Below are positions 1-11,035 of a stretch of 64,000 nucleotides of DNA, in pieces. The notes beneath the pieces were generated by a model. The model saw only the letters and a list, made by a program, of their open reading frames with translations, did not search any database and was not told the origin of the DNA. Positions within the stretch are counted from its first letter, which is position 1. Each line of letters starts with the position of its first letter. Both the position numbers and the translations under genes were made by a program. Origin of the DNA: Klebsiella oxytoca NBRC 105695 (GTDB taxonomy: Bacteria > Pseudomonadota > Gammaproteobacteria > Enterobacterales > Enterobacteriaceae); contig NZ_BCZK01000001.1 of assembly GCF_001598695.1 (NCBI RefSeq), forward strand, positions 248,001 to 312,000, given 5' to 3'.

Positions 1-1061
1 AGCATGAGCGCGAAAAACAGGATCCAGAAGTATGACTGGCTTTCGAGCGCCATAAAGAACGGGAAACCGCTGAGGGTGCCGATCAGCGCTCCGGTGATAT
101 AGACGCGGCGTCGGCCAAAGCGATCCGCCAGCCAGGCGAAGCAGGGGATCGTCAGACAGCTGATAGCCCCGACAAGCAGGCCAATGTTAAGAAACAGCTC
201 GCGCGGCAGGCCGAGATTCTGCGTGGAGTAGTTAAGCGCGAAGGCGGTGACGATATACATTGTCAGCAGTTCGCACAGGCGCAGACCGATAATCATTAAG
301 AACGCGCCCGGATGGCGGAACAGCGCTTCTACTACCGGCAGACGCTTTTTCTGCGGCTGTTGCTGCTGTTCGCGCTGCTGCTGTTCAAATTCGGCAGATT
401 CCGCCATGCCGTTGCGGATCCAGAGCGCCGCCAGCACCAGCACGACGCTAAACAAGAACGGCAGACGCCAGCCCCAGCTAAGGAACTGCGCATCGGTGGT
501 ACAGGCGCTTATCAGCGACACCAGCCCCGTTGAGAGCAGCAATCCGACGCCATAACCCACCTGCACGCCACTGCTGTAGAACGCTTTCTTATTTTTCGGC
601 GCGCTCTCAACCGCCAGCAGCGCCGCGCCGCCCCACTCTCCGCCCACCGCAAAACCCTGTACGGCGCGCAGCAGAACCAGCAGAACTGGCGCCCACCAGC
701 CTATCTGGTTGAACGAGGGCAGGAGACCGATGCAGGCGGTAGCGATCCCCATCATCCACACCGTCATCATCAGCATGCGTTTGCGCCCGAGGCGATCGCC
801 GAAATGACCGAAGATAATGCCGCCCAGCGGGCGAAAGAGGAAACCGACGCCGAAGGTGGCAAACGCGGCGAGGGTACCCATTGCCGGGCTGATTTGCGGG
901 AAAAACTCCCGGTTAAATACCAGCGCGGCGGTGATGCCATAGAGAAGAAAGTCGTACCAGTCGACCACGGCCCCGGCGAAGCTGCCCCAGGCCGCTCTGC
1001 GGGCGCGGTTGAGAGAACATGCCTCCTTGCCGGGGCCCTGAGAAATTAACGTTGATTCCAT
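1..1061 (-). CDS. shiA: Shikimate transporter ShiA (5' part, cut by window edge)
   Basis: Major facilitator superfamily proton symporter that imports shikimate across the inner membrane. The reverse strand reads from ATG at 1061 with MESTLISQ, then SFAGAVVDWYDFLLYG, which closely follows E. coli ShiA as I remember it. The reading frame is open to base 1, giving about 353 of roughly 438 residues; the last transmembrane helices lie outside the window. The segment at the window edge (FFMALESQSYFWILFF) still matches ShiA. In E. coli shiA sits near amn, yeeO and asn tRNA genes, all also present in this window but further away, so the order has been rearranged. The next gene is divergent. Identity is secure; substrate is taken from the orthologue. 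Confidence 0.93.
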   Translation of the reverse strand, partial: MESTLISQGPGKEACSLNRARRAAWGSFAGAVVDWYDFLLYGITAALVFNREFFPQISPAMGTLAAFATFGVGFLFRPLGGIIFGHFGDRLGRKRMLMMTVWMMGIATACIGLLPSFNQIGWWAPVLLVLLRAVQGFAVGGEWGGAALLAVESAPKNKKAFYSSGVQVGYGVGLLLSTGLVSLISACTTDAQFLSWGWRLPFLFSVVLVLAALWIRNGMAESAEFEQQQREQQQQPQKKRLPVVEALFRHPGAFLMIIGLRLCELLTMYIVTAFALNYSTQNLGLPRELFLNIGLLVGAISCLTIPCFAWLADRFGRRRVYITGALIGTLSGFPFFMALESQSYFWILFFALM

Positions 1062-1364
1062 ACCTGTCCTGTCTGTTGCTGAGTTTCTAATTATTGGAAT
1101 GAGACGCTTTCCGAATTCGCGCCTGTCCTGAGACTACCGCGCAGAAGGGCAAGTGAAAAGATTTTTACCTGCTCTGCGTGTTTAAAGGCATTAAGCGTTT
1201 GCCTGACCGGCCGGGTGCAGCCCGGCTGGGCCGTTCGGAATGCGAGCTTAGGACTTGGCTTATTGTGTTTAATTTAAATTTTTGTACCCGTTGAGGACAC
1301 CTTTTAAGAAATGACTTAAATGGTTTACAATTAACAAGTCTCCAATTTCGGAAGGGTGAGTTAA
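1062..1364. other. Divergent intergenic region shiA / molybdopterin-fold gene
   Basis: This 303-base stretch must hold the promoters for shiA (minus) and the plus-strand pair at 1365. It contains a perfect 6-base GC stem with a 5-base loop (GCCGGG at 1210-1215, CCCGGC at 1221-1226) with no T-run after it. The segment 1259-1290 is AT-rich and is the likeliest promoter region for the plus-strand genes. I see no gene in it. Confidence 0.5.
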
Positions 1365-1862
1365 ATGCGTTTAATTTTTGCAGCTTTATTTTGTGTCATG
1401 GTTTTGCCTTCCGCTTTTGCAGAAAAACTGCCGGCGCCCGTGGGTAAACCCGTTTTAACTATTTCCGGCCTGATTACTAATACGAATGAGGGCGATACCG
1501 CCGTTTTTGATGTGGCGGCACTGGAAAAACTGGGCATGGAAACGATCGTAACAACCACCCCGTGGTATTCGGGAAAGGTTCGCTTTGACGGCGTTTCCCT
1601 CAGTAAACTCATGGATTTAGTCGGTGCCAAAGGCAAGTCGGCGCGGGTGCTGGCGCTGAATGATTACACCACCATTGTTCCCATCGATGACTTTCATAAA
1701 TTTCCAGTAATTTTGGCTTTAAAAATGAACGGCGAATATATGCGCATTCGTGATAAAGGGCCTTTATTTATTGTTTATCCCTACGACAGTAGCCCGGAAT
1801 TGCAGAATCAGATTTATTATTCCCGTTCGGCATGGCAGGTTTCGAAGATAATAATTGAGTAA
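1365..1862 (+). CDS. Secreted molybdopterin-binding-fold protein without the ligand cysteine
   Basis: A 165-residue protein with a clear signal peptide (residues 1-19, ending PSAFA). The mature part resembles the sulfite-oxidase-type molybdopterin domain (PF00174): it opens VLTISGLI, has FDVAALEKLGM and WYSGKVRFDGVSL, then LNDYTTIVPIDDF and GPLFIVYPYD. The only cysteine lies in the signal peptide, so the mature protein cannot bind molybdenum through the family's cysteine ligand. It is probably a periplasmic ligand-binding partner, not an oxidoreductase. GAAGGGTGAG precedes the ATG. The stop overlaps or abuts the start of the GGDEF-EAL gene, so the two are almost certainly co-transcribed and may form a sensor pair; that role is my inference. 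Confidence 0.8.
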   Translation: MRLIFAALFCVMVLPSAFAEKLPAPVGKPVLTISGLITNTNEGDTAVFDVAALEKLGMETIVTTTPWYSGKVRFDGVSLSKLMDLVGAKGKSARVLALNDYTTIVPIDDFHKFPVILALKMNGEYMRIRDKGPLFIVYPYDSSPELQNQIYYSRSAWQVSKIIIE

Positions 1863-1872
1863 GGGTTTGATC

Positions 1873-3795
1873 TTGAATCGAATACTCACTGCCATTATTT
1901 TGTCGCTCTTCATTGTGACCGGTTACATTACTTATCTGGTCCATGAGCGGCAAAGTGAGCTGCAAAAATTAACCCGTTATACTGATTCGTGGTCCGTTTC
2001 CCAGATAGTCTCCGAGTACATGCGTCTTGAGGCGCGACTGAGTGCGATGGGACTGGAGGTAAAGGGAAGCGACCACGATGAGGTGCGCCTGCGTCTGGAA
2101 ATCATGATGAGCCAGATTGCGCTGCTGCAGCAGGGTGATTTGGGAAAGTTTATCGGCAAAGATCCTCATCGTAAGGCGATAGTTGACAGCCTGATTACTC
2201 TTCTGGACCGGCTGGATAAGCAGCTGGATACCATGACGACAGCACAGCTGAAGCTGATGTTACAAGAAATGAGCACCCTGGACGGGCCGTTGACCTCGCT
2301 CGCGTCCACCTCTCTCGCCCAGGATTTTAATCTGGTTAATCTCACCCACGATAAAATACAGAACCTCTATTACATCTATTCGGCCATTTCTATTCTGCTG
2401 ATTATTCTCTGTATCACGCTCGGGATGTTGATGCTGAAGCAGAATAACACCCTGCGTCGCGCTCACGTGCGGATGAAATTACTGGCTACCGATCTGCAGG
2501 CTTCCAAAGAAAAGCTACAGGTGCAAAACCGTCGGCTGCAGTACGATGCTTATCATGATTCGCTGACCGGGATGCCCAACCGGCTCTCTTTCTGGCAACG
2601 CCTGCAGGAGGTGGTTAACCAGGTGCGGCCCTATCACGGCTCGGCGGTGGTTATGTTGTTCGATCTGGATAATTTCAAGGACGTCAACGACACGCAGGGT
2701 CATGACGCCGGAGATAAGCTATTGCAGGATTTGGCCAGCCGTCTCTCATTTTTTCGTAAAACGTCAGAAACGCTGTACCGACTGGGGGGAGACGAATTTG
2801 CTCTGGTGACCCACGATCTTAGCGAAGAGATGGCGCTGGAGCGGGCAACGGTGATCCGGGAAAAGATTAGCCAGCCGTATCAGATTTACGACTCGCAGAT
2901 TCAGATCGGCGCCTGTATCGGGATTGTCATCTCTGACGGAGAAAGCCGCACCGACTATTTATACAAATGCGCCGACCTGGCGCTGTATGAAGCGAAAAAA
3001 GAGGGCTCCGGTTACGTCCAGATATTCCGCCCCGGTATGCTTCAGCGCCAGCAGGAGAATAAATCTTTCGAAGATGACCTGATGCAGGCGCTCGAGAGAG
3101 GGGAGTTCAGGGTTTACTATCAGCCGATTGCCGATGCCATGAATGGTGAAATCTACGGCTATGAAGCGCTGGTTCGATGGTTTCATCCGCTACGCGGCAG
3201 CGTTCCGCCGACGGAATTTATCCCGGTGGCGGAGAAAATCGGCCTGATTAATGCGTTGGGCGAGTGGGTATTGAAAACCGCCTGTGAAGCGGCCGCCAGC
3301 TGGTCGTCGCCGCTCAAAGTGTCGGTTAACGTGTCGCCGGTTCAGTTAATGAACAGTTCACTGACCGATACCGTGGTAACCATCTTAAGAACAACCGGGC
3401 TGGATCCGTATCGGCTGGATTTGGAAATTACCGAGTCTGACGTATTTAATGAAAATACCCGCTCGTTAGAGATCCTGAGCCAGCTGCGTGAGCTTGGCGT
3501 GCAGATCTCTATTGACGACTTTGGTACCGGCTATTCGTCGCTCTCGCGTTTAAGCTATTTCCCGTTTGATAAGATAAAAATCGATCGATCATTTGTTATT
3601 AATATCCCCCATCAGCAAGACGATCTGGATATCGTGCGCCTGATCATCAGCATGGGTAAAAGCCTGCATATGCGAATTGTGGCAGAAGGCGTCGAAACGG
3701 AAGAACAGCTGACGTCGTTACGAAAATTAGGTTGTGATCTGGTTCAGGGCTATTTGATCGGTAAACCGGGGCCGCTTACTTCAGCAGGGAAATAA
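1873..3795 (+). CDS. Membrane GGDEF-EAL cyclic-di-GMP protein
   Basis: Tandem diguanylate cyclase/phosphodiesterase of about 640 residues. It has an N-terminal membrane helix, a periplasmic segment of about 140 residues, a second helix (YYIYSAISILLIILCITL), a GGDEF domain with intact RLGGDEF near residue 300, and an EAL domain with EALVRW, NVS, LEITES, DDFGTGYSSL, KIDRSF, VAEGVET and QGYLIGKP. All of these are the residues expected of an active phosphodiesterase, so it probably degrades cyclic-di-GMP, perhaps gated by the GGDEF domain. The start is a TTG: the one at 1873 has TAAGGG seven bases upstream; an in-frame TTG at 1855 overlapping the previous gene is possible. The upstream secreted protein is the obvious candidate for its periplasmic input. 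Confidence 0.9.
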   Translation: MNRILTAIILSLFIVTGYITYLVHERQSELQKLTRYTDSWSVSQIVSEYMRLEARLSAMGLEVKGSDHDEVRLRLEIMMSQIALLQQGDLGKFIGKDPHRKAIVDSLITLLDRLDKQLDTMTTAQLKLMLQEMSTLDGPLTSLASTSLAQDFNLVNLTHDKIQNLYYIYSAISILLIILCITLGMLMLKQNNTLRRAHVRMKLLATDLQASKEKLQVQNRRLQYDAYHDSLTGMPNRLSFWQRLQEVVNQVRPYHGSAVVMLFDLDNFKDVNDTQGHDAGDKLLQDLASRLSFFRKTSETLYRLGGDEFALVTHDLSEEMALERATVIREKISQPYQIYDSQIQIGACIGIVISDGESRTDYLYKCADLALYEAKKEGSGYVQIFRPGMLQRQQENKSFEDDLMQALERGEFRVYYQPIADAMNGEIYGYEALVRWFHPLRGSVPPTEFIPVAEKIGLINALGEWVLKTACEAAASWSSPLKVSVNVSPVQLMNSSLTDTVVTILRTTGLDPYRLDLEITESDVFNENTRSLEILSQLRELGVQISIDDFGTGYSSLSRLSYFPFDKIKIDRSFVINIPHQQDDLDIVRLIISMGKSLHMRIVAEGVETEEQLTSLRKLGCDLVQGYLIGKPGPLTSAGK

Positions 3796-3813
3796 GTCAT
3801 TTGTGTTTATTTG

Positions 3814-3844
3814 CGGGCGACTTTAGCGTAGCTGAATTCGCCCG
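3814..3844 (+). terminator. Possible terminator after the GGDEF-EAL gene
   Basis: CGGGCGA at 3814-3820 pairs with TCGCCCG at 3838-3844 across a 17-base loop, followed by a T-rich run (tatttatttta). The long loop makes it a moderate candidate only. Confidence 0.45.
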
Positions 3845-3865
3845 TATTTATTTTAGTAAGTGGTC

Positions 3866-3941
3866 TAATCCCTAATGGGTAGAAATAGAGGGGGGAAACG
3901 ATTTTGATAAAAAATAATACCCCCAGTGATTAAAAGGGGTA
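3866..3941 (+). promoter_or_regulatory. NarL/NarP-like heptamers upstream of yeaR
   Basis: NarL/NarP bind heptamers of the form TACYYMT, often as inverted pairs two bases apart. ATGGGTA at 3875-3881 is a perfect heptamer on the minus strand and TAATCCC at 3866-3872 fits 5 of 7, giving a 7-2-7 arrangement. A second cluster has TACCCCC at 3918-3924 and AGGGGTA (a perfect minus-strand heptamer) at 3935-3941, ten bases apart. In E. coli the yeaR-yoaG operon is nitrate-activated through NarL, so the sites are in the right place. The promoter core is not clear; TATGAT at 3942-3947 is one possible -10. Confidence 0.5.
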
Positions 3942-4005
3942 TATGATATGCAACATATTTTCCTGTTTTCGGCCCCGTGCAGCGGGCGTAAAGAGAGGCA
4001 GAATC

Positions 4006-4338
4006 ATGCAGCGAATCATCATCCCGACCCACTATGTGCATACCCGTAGCACCCCGCTGTGGACAAAAGAGACGGCGCCAGCGTCGATCTGGAAGCGGCA
4101 TCTGGACGCGGGCACCCGGCAGGGCGTCTACCCACGACTGTCGGTGATGCGCGGCGCGATACGCTATCTGGGCTACGCTGATGAGACCAGCCCGGATCCG
4201 GTCGAAACCCTGACCATTGCTGAAGGGGAGTTTGGCGTTTTCCCACCCGAAAAATGGCACTGCATTGAGGCGTTAACGGAAGACACCGTATTTAACGTCG
4301 ACTTTTACGTTGATCCTAAAATTCTTATCGAGGGATAA
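4006..4338 (+). CDS. yeaR: YeaR, DUF1971 cupin-like protein
   Basis: A 110-residue cytoplasmic protein of the DUF1971 family. It shares with E. coli YeaR the stretches HTRSTP, TAPASIWKRHL, GVYPRLSVM and FPPEKWHCIEA, and has the same length class. The histidines in HTRS, KRHL and KWH could bind metal as in cupins, but the function is unknown. The start is the ATG at 4006, which has AGAGG a few bases upstream; an upstream in-frame ATG at 3943 would add an unlikely N-terminus inside the promoter region. yoaG follows after one base, matching the E. coli operon, where the pair is induced by nitrate and has been linked to nitric-oxide stress. Confidence 0.9.
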   Translation: MQRIIIPTHYVHTRSTPLWTKETAPASIWKRHLDAGTRQGVYPRLSVMRGAIRYLGYADETSPDPVETLTIAEGEFGVFPPEKWHCIEALTEDTVFNVDFYVDPKILIEG

Positions 4339-4339
4339 T

Positions 4340-4678
4340 ATGAACAGTGAAAATAAAGGTTATGCGTTAGCGGTAATCAACGGCAATAATAAAGATAAAA
4401 AAGAAAAAGTGTATCTTAAGCCCATGGCCCTGTACGTGCCTGATATCGCAGCGCAGGCCATCGCTGAGCTTATTTCTGATCTCTCAGTCGATAACGCCGG
4501 GGATAAGGGATTTATCGTAACGGTAACCAACAATAATAATGGCGTGTCGGTCGACAGTGAATTTGCAACTTTGGCTGAATTGCAGGATCCGCAGACGGCT
4601 GCCGATGCGGTAAAAGATCTGATTAATATCGTGCGCGGCTACGAGTCCGACGAAGAGACTAACGTCTGCGGCTGGTAA
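4340..4678 (+). CDS. yoaG: YoaG-like protein with two DUF1869 repeats
   Basis: 112 residues, about twice the 60 of E. coli YoaG as I recall it. The C-terminal half (FIVTVTNNNNGVSVDSEF ... DLINIVRGYESDEETNVCGW) carries the YoaG start and end signatures. The N-terminal half (YALAVINGNNKD ... KPMALYVPDIAAQAIAEL) matches the middle of YoaG, where E. coli has PMTLLVPEVAAEVIKDL. The gene therefore looks like a tandem duplication in which each copy kept different parts. YoaG forms a homodimer in E. coli structure work, so this may be a covalent dimer (inference). Start ATG at 4340, directly after yeaR. Function unknown; expected to share nitrate control with yeaR. Confidence 0.8.
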   Translation: MNSENKGYALAVINGNNKDKKEKVYLKPMALYVPDIAAQAIAELISDLSVDNAGDKGFIVTVTNNNNGVSVDSEFATLAELQDPQTAADAVKDLINIVRGYESDEETNVCGW

Positions 4679-4796
4679 GCGTAACGGAGCCGAACCGCCA
4701 GCTGCCGCTTCGCAACCTTGCCGCAGACCTGCTGGCGGGCATCACGGCTGAGAGACGCGCCGCTGGAGAAGCCGAAACCCCGGCCTTAACTATTCT

Positions 4797-5495
4797 TCAA
4801 CGGCGAGTGATATGTTTTACATTGTATTTATTGGTATTTTGGTATATATCGGATAAATCGACGATGAGATTATTCTGCGCATAGCTGATCGATTGCACGC
4901 GTAGCAGCAGGCTGTTTTGCGCAACCTGCAGGAGTTCCGCTTGTTCGCGGGTGGCCAGAACCGGGGAATAGTTACGGTGGCTTTCCAGAATGGTGATGTT
5001 GCACTCCTTCTTAAAGTAGTTAAATTTTGACCTTTCCAGATTTCCGATGCTAAGCCATGGGAAAATCGCTACCGGTATATAGCTGTTTTCTATCAGAATG
5101 GGCACGTCATCAATCATCCGAATGCGCCTGACATAATAGACTTTTTCTCCGGGCTCAATTTTTAACTGTTGTGCGATGGCCAGAGGCGCATCGAGCATAG
5201 TGAACTCGATGACCTTGTTGCGATAGTTAGTCTCGCCAACGATATGCATCTGATAGTTGAACCCATCAAGCTCCCCGCCGTGATAATTGCTCTTTCGCGC
5301 AACGTATGAACCGCTGCCGTGGCGTTTGACGATCAATTTTTCCCTTTCCAGCAGCGTTAGCGCTTTGCGGATGGTCATCACTGATACCTGTAGCTCGCTG
5401 GCTAACGCTTTCTCGCTCGGTAACGCATCTCCGACTTCAAACTCATCGCTGTTGATGCGATTTTTCAGCCGTTCGGCAATGGATTTGTATATCAC
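4797..5495 (-). CDS. GntR/HutC-family regulator of the alpha-glucoside operon
   Basis: A 232-residue repressor-type regulator. The N-terminal winged helix is typical GntR (IAERLKNRINSDEFEVGDALPSEKALASEL, then VSVMTIRKALTLLEREKLIVKRHGSGSYV). The C-terminal ligand-binding region fits the UTRA fold (KVYYVRRIRMIDDVPILIENSYIP). It starts with GTG at 5495; an in-frame stop lies just upstream, so no longer form is possible. It is divergent from the EIICB/glycosidase genes and is the obvious local regulator; the ligand is probably a phosphorylated alpha-glucoside. Many enteric alpha-glucoside operons use other regulator types, so the effector is not certain. Confidence 0.88.
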   Translation of the reverse strand: MIYKSIAERLKNRINSDEFEVGDALPSEKALASELQVSVMTIRKALTLLEREKLIVKRHGSGSYVARKSNYHGGELDGFNYQMHIVGETNYRNKVIEFTMLDAPLAIAQQLKIEPGEKVYYVRRIRMIDDVPILIENSYIPVAIFPWLSIGNLERSKFNYFKKECNITILESHRNYSPVLATREQAELLQVAQNSLLLRVQSISYAQNNLIVDLSDIYQNTNKYNVKHITRR

Positions 5496-5587
5496 TTATA
5501 GATGTCTCATGGCGAAGTGAATTGTTGGCGAATAAATGTAACTATATGATTTTTAGATTAAATATTTTCATTCGCAAGGTGTTCATA

Positions 5588-5603
5588 AACTGGTCATCTA
5601 GTT
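5588..5603. promoter_or_regulatory. Candidate GntR operator
   Basis: AACTGGTCATCTAGTT is a near-perfect 16-base palindrome (AACTRG-N4-CYAGTT) in the 259-base gap between the divergent GntR gene and the EIICB gene. Size and place suit a HutC-subfamily operator. The rest of the gap is AT-rich; I could not assign a convincing -35/-10 pair. Confidence 0.45.
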
Positions 5604-5754
5604 ATTTGTTTTTATTTATATATCTATTACTTCCGAAGATATATGACTTTCATCACAAATGACACTTTATCTCCTCTGATTAATCCCCTCTGGCGCATAG
5701 GCTGATTCGCAAGTTCTGAGCGCTGGCAGTCGATAAGCAGGAGAGGGGAAGAGG

Positions 5755-8630
<2,876 letters not shown>

Positions 8631-8638
8631 AGTGCCGC

Positions 8639-8667
8639 TAACGCCCGATGTATTTCATCGGGCGTTA
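8639..8667. terminator. Shared hairpin between convergent glycosidase and fimK genes
   Basis: A perfect 12-base stem (arms 8639-8650 and 8656-8667, core ACGCCCGATG) with a 5-base loop lies between the two convergent stop codons. It lacks a clear T-run on either strand, so it may act as a weak bidirectional terminator or transcript stabiliser. Confidence 0.6.
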
Positions 8668-8668
8668 C

Positions 8669-10126
8669 CTACACTGCGATGCCGGACGGATACTCCGCTT
8701 CGCCGGAGAGTTGCTGTATGATCTCCGCCACGTTTTCTCTGCCAACCGGCGCCGAGATGGCGTTTCCCTGAAAATGGTCGACTCCCAGCGTTTTCAGTTT
8801 GTTGAATTTCTCCAGGCTATCTACGCCTTCGGCAATACAGCGGCTGCCGATCAGCCGGCAGTAGTAGATGAGGCTTTTAATCAGCGCCAGGGCGTGCGCA
8901 TCGCGCTGCATATCATTGATGATGCCCATATCCAGCTTGTAGGCGTTGAACGTCAACGCCCGCACCGGGAACAGCACGCTGCTTTGCGAGAAGCAGTCAT
9001 CAAGCATAATTCGGAAGCCGCGCTGCTGTAGCCGGGCCATATTTCCGGCTATTTTCCCGTGGCGGCTGAGGTCGGCATTTTCGGCAAGCTCCAGCACCAG
9101 CCGCGGCGATATTTGCGGCTGACGCAACTGCTGGCGCGCGGTTTCCATCATGCGAATCAGGTTTTCATTGCTGGCGACAGCCGCGGGAATATTCACCGCG
9201 AAATAAAATTCACCACTGTACAGATTGATATTCTGCACGGCTTCCTGCAGCACAAACGCGGTGAGCACCAGCCACGCATATTCCGAGCGTAGCTGCGGTA
9301 AAAAATCAGCGGGAAACAAAACGCTGCCGTTCCGGCGCCAGCGGACAAGGATCTCCATCCCCCTTAGCTGACGATGTTCATCAGTTATGGGCTGGAAAAC
9401 CGGGAAAATTTGTCGGCTATGGATTGCATGGACAAATTCACGCTCGAAAGCGCATAGGGCGGCGATGGGCTCGCTTTTCTGTTCTCTTATCTGACTGCCG
9501 GGAAAGCGGGCGGCCATCTGCGGGTGGTGTTCCACCATTTTTTTCAATCCTGCGGTTCTTTGATTGTAGAGCGTCTTGTGGCTGATGCCGCGGCGTTTGG
9601 CCTGATCGCTGGCGCGGTATCCGCAGAGCAAACCGAGGATGGCGTTCAGCTCCGGTCGGGTTAGCCCGGCAGGGCGCTTACCCAATGCCCGCGCTTCTTC
9701 ATCTGCCAGCTGTTCAAGGGAAGGATATCCCTCGGGTATGACGTCGCGCAGTAGCGCCGCCAGACAGGGGACCGGGAGGTCGGAGGCGGCCGCCCGCACC
9801 GCGGAAAGCTGACGCCGCTCTGCGACCTGGTGTAGCAGGGTGGACCATAGCCAACTGGCCGGGCTGCGGCTGAGAAACAGCATCGGTAGCGGCGTTGCGG
9901 ACTGTTCCAGCAGCATAGCGGCACGCTTCAGGGTTGAGAGTAGCCGAACAGGGGATTCAGGGAGAAACACCACCAGACGGCGTACGTCAGGGGGCAGCGT
10001 CGGTGACGCTGAGGTTAACACCACGGGCCGGGCGCCCCCGTCTTCCATCAACCGCACCAGGCCCTCTGTGACCAGCGAACAGGGCGACAGGATGCCGTCA
10101 CTCTCCGGGAGGTTATTCGTAAACAA
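8669..10126 (-). CDS. fimK: FimK-like HTH-EAL regulator of type 1 fimbriae
   Basis: Last gene of the fim operon, the position of Klebsiella FimK, and of similar size (485 residues; FimK about 470). The N-terminal half ends in a LuxR/phage-type helix-turn-helix (GYRASDQAKRRGISHKTLYN). The C-terminal half is an EAL domain: EILVRW, FAVNIP, LVLELAEN, YKLDMGIIND, IAEGVDS and FQGN keep the usual metal and catalytic residues, but the DDFG loop is changed to DDCFSQS. In K. pneumoniae FimK lowers fimbriation; activity here is uncertain. It starts inside fimH (14-base overlap), apparently at a TTG (10126) preceded by GGGGTG; a later start is possible. Confidence 0.85.
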   Translation of the reverse strand: MFTNNLPESDGILSPCSLVTEGLVRLMEDGGARPVVLTSASPTLPPDVRRLVVFLPESPVRLLSTLKRAAMLLEQSATPLPMLFLSRSPASWLWSTLLHQVAERRQLSAVRAAASDLPVPCLAALLRDVIPEGYPSLEQLADEEARALGKRPAGLTRPELNAILGLLCGYRASDQAKRRGISHKTLYNQRTAGLKKMVEHHPQMAARFPGSQIREQKSEPIAALCAFEREFVHAIHSRQIFPVFQPITDEHRQLRGMEILVRWRRNGSVLFPADFLPQLRSEYAWLVLTAFVLQEAVQNINLYSGEFYFAVNIPAAVASNENLIRMMETARQQLRQPQISPRLVLELAENADLSRHGKIAGNMARLQQRGFRIMLDDCFSQSSVLFPVRALTFNAYKLDMGIINDMQRDAHALALIKSLIYYCRLIGSRCIAEGVDSLEKFNKLKTLGVDHFQGNAISAPVGRENVAEIIQQLSGEAEYPSGIAV

Positions 10127-11018
10127 AAGTCACCCCGATAATTGACTGCACATTACCCGCGGTCACCTGTCCGCTGGTGCGCGCATAGTTGGCGGTTAAG
10201 CCAAGGCTGACCGCCGAGGTTCCCACGTTGCCTAACGACACCGTGGTATTCGCGGGAACGACGCTGCCGTTGCGCGTCAACTGAACGCCAACCCCCAGAG
10301 CCGGAGAGGCCGATGCGGTATTGGTAAATATCGAATTGGCCGCGTTCTCCGTAGTACCGGAGAGGTAGTAGCCCAGATTCTGGTTTTGCGCGCAGTAAAC
10401 CGTTAGCGGAATGGCGGCCGAAGCGGGATATTCCGGCAGCGTCACCGTCACATCGCGAGCAGAAACGTCGCAGCCGCCGGTTGGCACCACGACATCGTTG
10501 TTGGCGTATATGTTCCACACGAACTGGAAGTCGTCGTTATCCTTGTTATTGGTCTGGCGCAGGATCAGGACAGCGATTAGCGAACCGGCGGAAATGGCGA
10601 CCCCACCTGCGCTGCTGACGGGCGTCAGATAGAGAACGGTAGGCCAGGGTCTATCGACTATCGAGTTGTAGGTCATCCGCGCCGTTTCGCTGGTGGTGGG
10701 GAACGGGTAGCTGGTGCCGTTATACCTGACGGTACCGGAAAAGCTCGACAGCACGCCGCCATAGGCCGATCCGCGCTGGAGCGTCACGTAATCGGTCATG
10801 GTTTCCGGAAAATCGTTATGACAAAAAATCTGTGTCGAAAGATCCACGACCAGGTTCTGCCCGACGCTGACCGCCGGCGCAAGGTTTACGTACACGTTCG
10901 CCGAGCCGCCGCCGATGGGAATGGTCACGCCCGCCGCGGTTTTACAGGCGAAAGACCAGGCGTTAAACGACCAGCCTGCCAGCAGCAGCGTCATCAGCAG
11001 GGGGATTATCTTTTTCAT
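10113..11018 (-). CDS. fimH: FimH, mannose-binding tip adhesin of type 1 fimbriae
   Basis: 301 residues with a signal peptide (to AWS) and mature N-terminus FACKT. The lectin domain is strikingly like E. coli FimH: it keeps the N-terminal Phe, the CHND pair, the TDY aspartate, and the RQTNN...NDDF pocket residues, so it should bind terminal mannose. The pilin domain starts near TGGCDVSARDVTVTLP and ends GVTFVYE, giving the donor-strand-accepting fold closed by FimG. It is followed by fimK, which overlaps the stop. Identity is secure. Confidence 0.97.
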   Translation of the reverse strand: MKKIIPLLMTLLLAGWSFNAWSFACKTAAGVTIPIGGGSANVYVNLAPAVSVGQNLVVDLSTQIFCHNDFPETMTDYVTLQRGSAYGGVLSSFSGTVRYNGTSYPFPTTSETARMTYNSIVDRPWPTVLYLTPVSSAGGVAISAGSLIAVLILRQTNNKDNDDFQFVWNIYANNDVVVPTGGCDVSARDVTVTLPEYPASAAIPLTVYCAQNQNLGYYLSGTTENAANSIFTNTASASPALGVGVQLTRNGSVVPANTTVSLGNVGTSAVSLGLTANYARTSGQVTAGNVQSIIGVTFVYE

Positions 11019-11035
11019 TACTCTGTTCTCCTGGC

